Positions 58,350-64,000 of a DNA stretch of 64,000 nt are shown piece by piece. Under the pieces are notes generated by a model that was given only the letters and a program-made list of their open reading frames with translations, was not told the DNA's origin and ran no database searches. The position numbers and the translations under genes were made by a program. The DNA is from Lacicoccus alkaliphilus DSM 16010 (GTDB lineage Bacteria > Bacillota > Bacilli > Staphylococcales > Salinicoccaceae): the NCBI RefSeq assembly GCF_900142805.1, contig NZ_FRCF01000009.1, positions 8,531 to 72,530 of the forward strand, written 5' to 3'. Each line of letters opens with the position of its first letter. The stretch's first letter is position 1.

Positions 58350-59736
58350 GTCTGAACCGCACCCCTTCTTTTGTATCTTCGAGAACGATGCCCTCTGCCT
58401 TCAGTTCATCCCTGATTTCATCGGCACGTGCAAAGTCTTTGTTCTTTCTCGCCGCGTTGCGCTCCTCGATCAGTTTTTCGATTTCTTCATCCAGCAGGAC
58501 CTCCTCTTTTTCCAGTACGACCCCGAGTACTTCACCATACTTTTCAAACGCCCCGATGAACGCATTCAACACTGCATGATTCGTCGTATTATAACGTAAA
58601 TATTTATTGAGTTCGGTCGTCAGGTCATGCCATGTACTGATTGCATTCGCTGTATTGAAGTCATCATCCATATGCGCTTCGAACGTTTCAATATTCTTAT
58701 GAATGATCTCCATCACTTTTCCATCCGCTTCTGTGCCGACAGCACTGCCCAGTCGCTCCTTAGCCTGTGCATAACTGCCCTGGATGCGTTCAAGTCCGGC
58801 CCTCGCCGCTTCGACCAGTTCACGGTTATAATTGATCGGGTTGCGGTAATGTACGCTGATCATGAAGAACCTCAGCACATTTGGGTTGATTTCCTTGATG
58901 ATGTCGTGGACGAGTATGAAATTGCCGAGGGATTTCGACATCTTCGTGTTATCGATATTGATATAGCCATTATGCATCCAGTAGTTCGCAAATGTTGCAT
59001 CCGTCATACATTCACTCTGTGCTATTTCATTTTCATGATGCGGGAAGGTGAGATCCTGGCCGCCTGCATGGATATCGATCGTGTCACCGAGGTGCTCCCT
59101 TGCCATGACGCTGCATTCGATATGCCAGCCCGGGCGTCCTTCGCCCCAGGGGGCTTCCCATTTGATTTCATTTGGTTTCGCCTGTTTCCACAGTGCGAAG
59201 TCCAGCGGGTCTTTTTTCTTCTCCCCCGCTTCAATGCGTGCACCGACCTTCAGGTCATTTATGGACTGGTGGCTCAGTTTGCCGTATTCATCAAAGGAGC
59301 GCGTTTTGAAATAAACATCTCCGCCAGATTCGTATGCATGCCCTTTGTCGATGAGTATACCTATGAATTTAATGATGTCATCCATATGATCCATCACTCT
59401 CGGATGTGCCGTTGCACGTTTTACGTTCAACGCACCCGTATCATGGAAGAAAGCCTCGATGAACCGTTCGGCGATTTCCGGCACACTCTCCCCGAGCTCC
59501 CGTGATGCTTTGATGAGCTTGTCGTCAACATCCGTGAAGTTTGAAACGTAATCAACTTCATACCCTTTGTACTCCAGGTATCTTCTGACAGTATCAAAAG
59601 CAATTGCCGGCCTTGCATTACCTATGTGGATGTAATTATACACCGTAGGGCCGCAGACGTACATCTTGACCTTTCCCTCTTCAAGCGGTTTGAACGTTTC
59701 TTTCTGTCTTGTCAATGTATTATATATGCGAACCAT
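58342..59736 (-). CDS. cysS: Cysteinyl-tRNA synthetase
   Basis: A 464-residue class Ia synthetase. HIGH-like YIHIGNARP and KMSKSLGNF are present, with the zinc-site Cys/His residues between. The ATG at 59736 follows GAGG by 6 bases and gives MVRIYNTL. Overlaps cysE by 17 bp and is under the same T-box. Confidence 0.97.
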   Translation of the reverse strand: MVRIYNTLTRQKETFKPLEEGKVKMYVCGPTVYNYIHIGNARPAIAFDTVRRYLEYKGYEVDYVSNFTDVDDKLIKASRELGESVPEIAERFIEAFFHDTGALNVKRATAHPRVMDHMDDIIKFIGILIDKGHAYESGGDVYFKTRSFDEYGKLSHQSINDLKVGARIEAGEKKKDPLDFALWKQAKPNEIKWEAPWGEGRPGWHIECSVMAREHLGDTIDIHAGGQDLTFPHHENEIAQSECMTDATFANYWMHNGYINIDNTKMSKSLGNFILVHDIIKEINPNVLRFFMISVHYRNPINYNRELVEAARAGLERIQGSYAQAKERLGSAVGTEADGKVMEIIHKNIETFEAHMDDDFNTANAISTWHDLTTELNKYLRYNTTNHAVLNAFIGAFEKYGEVLGVVLEKEEVLLDEEIEKLIEERNAARKNKDFARADEIRDELKAEGIVLEDTKEGVRFRRG

Positions 59737-60376
59737 CTCGTACCTCATTCCTCACTTCTTTTCTGAAATCTCTTATCTCATCTTCAAGCCCCAGTATCAT
59801 ATCGAGGATCGGGTCCGGTAAATTCGTGACATTCATATCACGGGCATCTTTGACTTTTTCGCCGGCCTGTTTGACGATCCTGCCGGGGATGCCGACCACG
59901 GTCGAATCTTTCGGTGTATTGATCAGTACGACCGAATTGGCGCCGATTTTTGTGTTCTCCCCGATCCGTATGTTGCCGAGCACCTTCGCACCTGCTGCGA
60001 CCAGCACATTATCATCGATGTCCGGATGCCTCTTCGTTTCCTCTTTCCCTGTGCCGCCGAGTGTGACACCCTGATAAATCGTCACATTATTGCCGATGCG
60101 GCATGTCTCGCCAATCACGACGCCCATGCCGTGGTCGATGAAGAGCCGCCTGCCGATCTGCGCCCCCGGGTGTATTTCTATGCCCGTTGCAAAACGGCTG
60201 AGCTGGGATAGGGCTCTCGATAATGTCGCAAACTTCTTTTTATATAATTTGTGGGCCAGCAGATGCATCCATACTGCATGAAGTCCCGAGTAAGTGAACG
60301 CCACTTCAAATTTGCTCTTGGCTGCGGGGTCCAGTTCAAGTACCATATTGATGTCTTCCTTCATTCGATTAATCAT
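59720..60376 (-). CDS. cysE: Serine O-acetyltransferase
   Basis: A 218-residue left-handed beta-helix acetyltransferase making O-acetylserine for cysteine. Hexapeptide repeats and the [12 protein letters not shown] active-site stretch are present. AGGAGG lies before the ATG at 60376. First gene of the T-box-controlled cysE-cysS operon. Confidence 0.95.
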   Translation of the reverse strand: MINRMKEDINMVLELDPAAKSKFEVAFTYSGLHAVWMHLLAHKLYKKKFATLSRALSQLSRFATGIEIHPGAQIGRRLFIDHGMGVVIGETCRIGNNVTIYQGVTLGGTGKEETKRHPDIDDNVLVAAGAKVLGNIRIGENTKIGANSVVLINTPKDSTVVGIPGRIVKQAGEKVKDARDMNVTNLPDPILDMILGLEDEIRDFRKEVRNEVRDGSHI

Positions 60377-60396
60377 GGTGATCCTCCTCTCAATCA

Positions 60397-60582
60397 TAAA
60401 AGCGCCGCTGCCCAAATAACTGGACAGAGGCGCTTCCGCACGGTTCCACTCTGTTTACAAAGCTCACTTTGCACTCTTGGTATTCAAATGTGGCGTGCGC
60501 ATTTCTGAATGTAATGTGGTTGTCTTTCCAGCAGCCAGACAATCTCTGATTTCCACAATACACCATACTTCATTTCTCCGTT
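60397..60582 (-). ncRNA. T-box leader, probably tRNA-Cys specific
   Basis: Read on the minus strand: an AGTA S-turn-like motif near the 5' end, GAAA followed by TGC (60499-60501) as the likely specifier, the T-box word GTGGAACCGTGCG (60437-60450), and a terminator (60400-60435) with a short T tract. TGC is a Cys codon, matching cysE and cysS downstream. Confidence 0.85.
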
Positions 60583-60588
60583 ACAGAT

Positions 60589-60617
60589 ATATTAATCGAT
60601 TATTTCCATGACTGCAA
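60589..60617 (-). promoter_or_regulatory. Promoter of the cysE-cysS operon
   Basis: TTGCAG and TAATAT on the minus strand are 17 bases apart. The start would fall near 60582, at the 5' end of the T-box leader. Confidence 0.6.
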
Positions 60618-60632
60618 TCAGTTCGTCCCGGT

Positions 60633-62084
60633 TCATTTCAATTCCGCCACTCTTTCGAGCACTTTCTCCCTGCCGATCAATGAGATGGCATCCGGCAGTT
60701 CCGGCCCTCTCGTCTGGCCTGTGACGGCCACACGTATCGGCATGAAGAGCTGTTTCCCTTTATAACCGGTCGCTTTCTGGACATTTTTGATGGACTTTTT
60801 GATCGTGGCGGGATCGAATGCCGTCAATCCTTCAAACTCATCATGCAATGCTTTCATCAATTCAGGGATATGTTCCTGGTTGATCACTTCCGTCGCTTCG
60901 GCATCGAATTCTATATCATCTTTGAAGAACTGCTCGGACAGCGTTGTGATCTCCCCGGCAAAGCTCATCTGAGGCTGGTAGAGCGCCACAAGCTTCCTTG
61001 CCCAGTCCAGCTCTTCCCCTTCAGGATTTTCGCTGATCAGACCTTCTTCGATCAGGAACGGCAGAGACATATTAAATACCGTTTCCGCATCTTTTTCTTT
61101 CATGTATTGGTTGTTGATCCATGTCAGTTTCTGCTTGTCAAAGAAAGCGGGGGCTTTTGAAAGCCGCTTCTCATCGAACAATTTGATGAATTCCTCTTTG
61201 GAGAATATCTCTTCTTCGCCTTCAGGCGTCCAGCCGAGCAGCGCGATGAAGTTGAACAATGCTTCCGGCAGGTAGCCGAGCGCTTTATACTGTTCGATGA
61301 ATTGGATGATTGCACCGTCACGCTTGGAGAGCTTCTTTTTGCTCTCATTGACGATCAGCGTCATGTGGCCGAATTCAGGCGGCGCGAGGCCCAGTGCTTC
61401 ATACACCATCAATTGCTTCGGCGTATTGGAGATATGGTCGTCACCGCGCAGCACATGCGAGATTTCCATTTCATGGTCGTCGATGGCAACCGCAAAATTA
61501 TACGTCGGGACCCCATCTTTTTTAACGATGATCCAGTCCCCGAAACCGTTCGATTCAAATGACACTTCTCCTTTTACGATATCATTGAATTTGTAGACTT
61601 TATCCTTCGGCACACGGATGCGGATGGCAGGCTCCCTGCCTTCGGCTATCAGCGCCTCTTCCTCTTCTTTCGTCAGGTTGGCATGGTGGCCGCCGTATCT
61701 CGGCATCTCTCCGCGCTCAATCTGTTCCTCGCGTTCCTGCTGGAGTTCCTCACTCGTCATGTAGCACCGGTATGCAAGGTTTTCGTCCAGCAATTTCTGA
61801 ATATAAGGCTCATATATATGACCGCGTTCCGACTGGCGGTATGGACCATAGCCGCCATCTTTATCAATACTTTCATCCCAGTCCATTCCAAGCCACTTCA
61901 AATTGTCGAGCTGGGATTCTTCGCCGGTCTCGATATGGCGTGACTGGTCCGTATCCTCGATGCGGATGATGAAATCCCCGCCGTAATGACGTGCAAACAA
62001 ATAGTTGAACAACGCTGAACGCGCGTTTCCTATATGCAGAAATCCGGTCGGACTCGGCGCATATCTGACTCTTACTTTATCCAT
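60633..62084 (-). CDS. gltX: Glutamyl-tRNA synthetase
   Basis: A 483-residue class Ib synthetase with [15 protein letters not shown] and KLSKRDGAI. In Firmicutes without GlnRS it also charges tRNA-Gln. TAATG overlap with ispF. Confidence 0.97.
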   Translation of the reverse strand: MDKVRVRYAPSPTGFLHIGNARSALFNYLFARHYGGDFIIRIEDTDQSRHIETGEESQLDNLKWLGMDWDESIDKDGGYGPYRQSERGHIYEPYIQKLLDENLAYRCYMTSEELQQEREEQIERGEMPRYGGHHANLTKEEEEALIAEGREPAIRIRVPKDKVYKFNDIVKGEVSFESNGFGDWIIVKKDGVPTYNFAVAIDDHEMEISHVLRGDDHISNTPKQLMVYEALGLAPPEFGHMTLIVNESKKKLSKRDGAIIQFIEQYKALGYLPEALFNFIALLGWTPEGEEEIFSKEEFIKLFDEKRLSKAPAFFDKQKLTWINNQYMKEKDAETVFNMSLPFLIEEGLISENPEGEELDWARKLVALYQPQMSFAGEITTLSEQFFKDDIEFDAEATEVINQEHIPELMKALHDEFEGLTAFDPATIKKSIKNVQKATGYKGKQLFMPIRVAVTGQTRGPELPDAISLIGREKVLERVAELK

Positions 62085-62569
62085 TAATATTCCTCCATTT
62101 TTGTGAGCAGAACCACCGCTTCTGAAGTGATGCCTTCAGCCCTGCCGACAAATCCTAGTTTTTCTGTCGTCGTCGCTTTAATATTAACATTTGATACTTG
62201 CGTCTTCAAAATTGATGCGACACTTTCCCGCATTGCGTCGATATGCGGTCTGAACTTCGGTGCCTCTGCCATGATGACGGCATCAACATTACCGATTTCA
62301 TATCGTTCCTCATTCATCTTACGTACCACTTCACCGAGCAGGACTTTGGAATCCATGTCTTTGAATGCATCGTCCGTGTCGGGGAAAAATTTACCGATGT
62401 CCCCCAGCGCAAGCGCACCCAGGATGGCATCTGCGATTGTATGGAGCAGGACATCCGCATCCGAATGGCCTGCAAGGCCTTTTTCATGAGGGATTGTGAG
62501 GCCGCCTATAATCAACGGTCTGCCCTCGGTGAATGCATGGACATCAAAACCATGACCGATCCTTATCAT
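62084..62569 (-). CDS. ispF: 2-C-methyl-D-erythritol 2,4-cyclodiphosphate synthase
   Basis: A 161-residue MEP-pathway enzyme. Zinc-site GHGFDVHAF and [12 protein letters not shown] are present. Overlaps ispD by 4 bp (ATGA). Staphylococcus itself uses the mevalonate route, so MEP genes here are a genus-level difference. Confidence 0.95.
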   Translation of the reverse strand: MIRIGHGFDVHAFTEGRPLIIGGLTIPHEKGLAGHSDADVLLHTIADAILGALALGDIGKFFPDTDDAFKDMDSKVLLGEVVRKMNEERYEIGNVDAVIMAEAPKFRPHIDAMRESVASILKTQVSNVNIKATTTEKLGFVGRAEGITSEAVVLLTKMEEY

Positions 62570-63252
62570 TTCCTCTCACCTCTCCCGGCTATGATCGACT
62601 CTGCGATGATCAAATCTTCGCGGGTCGTGATCTTAATATTATTGTAATCCGATTCCACAATATGTACTGCTTCACCCAGAGCTTCGACCATGCTTGAATC
62701 ATCCGTCACGGCAAGATTGTTCCGCCGGGCATTCTCATGCGCTGCTTTGATCAATTCATAGTCGAATGCCTGGGGAGTATGTGTAATCAGCAGTTCCTCC
62801 CGGTCCAGTGTCGCCATCACTTTGGAGCCGTCTGTCCTTTTAATCGTATCCTTGACTTTCACGCCGCATATCACAGCTTTATGCCTGGTGACCGCTTCGT
62901 AAACCCTCTCCAAAAGATCAATGCCTGCAAACGGCCGTGCGCCGTCATGTATGAAGACATAGTCACTTTCGGGGATCTTCTTCAGGACATTGTAGATGCT
63001 GTCCTGCCTCTCCCGGCCACCCGTGAAAATGCCTTTGACTTTTGGATGGGCCGAGAGTTCCTTTTTGACCATCTCCACTTCATCTTCCCTTGTTGCCAGG
63101 TAAATCCCGTTGCAATTCACATCTGACTGAAACAGCCCGACCGTCCGTTCGATGACAGATCTGCCGTTCAATTCGATGAATACTTTGTTTTTATTGTAAC
63201 CCATCCGGCTGCCGAGGCCGGCTGCAGGTATAATTGCGATATAAGCCATCAT
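62566..63252 (-). CDS. ispD: 2-C-methyl-D-erythritol 4-phosphate cytidylyltransferase
   Basis: A 228-residue nucleotidyltransferase with [10 protein letters not shown] and [11 protein letters not shown] motifs. Acts just before ispE in the MEP pathway. ATG at 63252 or 63249; the first overlaps the yacL stop (TAATG). Confidence 0.94.
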   Translation of the reverse strand: MMAYIAIIPAAGLGSRMGYNKNKVFIELNGRSVIERTVGLFQSDVNCNGIYLATREDEVEMVKKELSAHPKVKGIFTGGRERQDSIYNVLKKIPESDYVFIHDGARPFAGIDLLERVYEAVTRHKAVICGVKVKDTIKRTDGSKVMATLDREELLITHTPQAFDYELIKAAHENARRNNLAVTDDSSMVEALGEAVHIVESDYNNIKITTREDLIIAESIIAGRGERK

Positions 63253-64000
63253 TAACTCTCTCTCTTTGTAAAGATAATGCGTCCTGAATTGGTTTGCAGA
63301 ACACTTGTCACTTCAACACTGACCGTCTTGTTGATCAGATTTTTACCTTCTTCTATGACCACCATTGTACCATCTTCCAGATAACCGACACCCTGCCCTT
63401 CTTCCTTACCATGCTTTGTCACCATGATATCCAGAGTGTCACCCTGCTTGATGACCAGCTTGATCGCGTCAGATAGTTCATTGACGTTCAGTACTTTGAT
63501 GTGGTGCACCTGACAGACCCGGTTGAGGTTATAGTCCGTGGTGATCAGGGCCGCATCCTCTTCTTTGGCCAGCTGTATCAGCTGCTGGTCCACATCCAGC
63601 TTTTCATAGGCGACGGGCTGGACGGTCACATCCAATCCGCTGTCCTGAAGCGTCTTCAGCATCTCAAGACCCCTCTGCCCGCGGTCACGCTTCATTGAAT
63701 CCGCCGAATCTGCAATAAGCTGGAGTTCATCGAGAACAAACTGGGGCACGACGAGTTCGCCTTCTATGAAACCTGTTTTGACCACATCTATGATCCGGCC
63801 GTCGATGATGGCACTGGTGTCCACCAGTTTCTTCTGCCCCTGCACCCTCTCTCCGGATTGCTTCACATTCTGTTTCGGTAAGATTTCAAGCACTTCCGTG
63901 TGTTTTTTCAAGCCGATCTGAAAGCCCAGATAACCGAGGATGACGGCAAGCGCAAACGAGACGACTTCACTGATGATGGGAATGTTCAATGTATTGAGTA
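63252..64000 (-). CDS. PIN/TRAM domain protein YacL, N-terminus cut by the window
   Basis: The C-terminal 249 residues or so of a YacL-like protein: one remaining membrane segment (VSFALAVILGYLGFQIGL), a PIN domain (LVDTSAIIDGRIIDVVK .. ITTDYNLNRV) and a C-terminal TRAM domain. The frame runs open off the window end without a stop, and full-length family members have several more membrane helices. A TTG at 63989 is not the true start. Confidence 0.88.
   Translation of the reverse strand, partial: LNTLNIPIISEVVSFALAVILGYLGFQIGLKKHTEVLEILPKQNVKQSGERVQGQKKLVDTSAIIDGRIIDVVKTGFIEGELVVPQFVLDELQLIADSADSMKRDRGQRGLEMLKTLQDSGLDVTVQPVAYEKLDVDQQLIQLAKEEDAALITTDYNLNRVCQVHHIKVLNVNELSDAIKLVIKQGDTLDIMVTKHGKEEGQGVGYLEDGTMVVIEEGKNLINKTVSVEVTSVLQTNSGRIIFTKRES

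Noticed and set aside
58627-59505. 292-codon plus-strand frame
   Set aside because: Lies fully antisense to cysS, has no ribosome site, and the product resembles no protein; a codon-bias shadow.

Overview
The window looks like chromosomal core DNA of a Gram-positive coccus of the Staphylococcaceae. By eye the GC content is in the upper 40s percent, higher than in Staphylococcus, which together with the protein sequences points to a Salinicoccus-like (halotolerant) relative; this is inference. The gene order rpoB-rpoC-rpsL-rpsG-fusA-tuf, then M20 amidohydrolase, kbl, tdh, HAD genes, tadA, folE2, bshB2, pdxK, ung, hemQ, pta, lipL, argS follows what I remember of the Staphylococcus aureus backbone. 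I saw no rRNA, tRNA, CRISPR array, insertion sequence or prophage.

Layout. 1-184: a 51-bp tandem repeat and a terminator. 185-16.8 kb: metabolic and accessory genes: XRE/cupin regulator with an aldehyde dehydrogenase, an M20 hydrolase, two thioesterases, a MOSC protein, a pRiA4b-domain protein, two PepSY lipoproteins flanking an MFS transporter, a small lipoprotein, and peptidases (M24, isoaspartyl dipeptidase, S9). 16.8-25.4 kb: orphan BtuF-like lipoprotein, argS with its DUF1934 partner, ywhD, HD hydrolase, MFS transporter, lipL and pta. 25.5-35.8 kb: hemQ, a 28-residue peptide gene, ferredoxin, ung group, pdxK, yojF-bshB2-folE2, HAD/tadA group and tdh-kbl (threonine to glycine). 35.9-39.5 kb: three tandem, overlapping M20 amidohydrolase genes. 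39.6-64 kb: the translation/transcription block read on the minus strand: yacL, ispD, ispF, gltX, cysE, cysS, mrnC, rlmB, rae1, sigH, rpmG, secE, nusG, rplK, rplA, rplJ, rplL, rsmC-like, rpoB, rpoC, rpsL, rpsG, fusA, tuf.

How it works together. The large minus-strand block makes ribosomes, RNA polymerase and elongation factors, with recognisable control points: a Cys T-box before cysE-cysS, an L10 leader before rplJ, two candidate L1 sites, and separate promoters before rplK, rpoB, rpsL and tuf. The L7Ae-like gene normally found between rpoC and rpsL is missing; that gap holds a terminator and a strong promoter. The accessory part is rich in peptide and acyl-amino-acid hydrolysis, with CcpA (cre) sites at pta and kbl.

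The most interesting signal is a four-copy TTAA-type direct repeat of exact 11-bp period, set at the same distance from the -10 element before both PepSY lipoprotein genes. It implies a two-component (OmpR-family) regulon whose regulator is not in this window.
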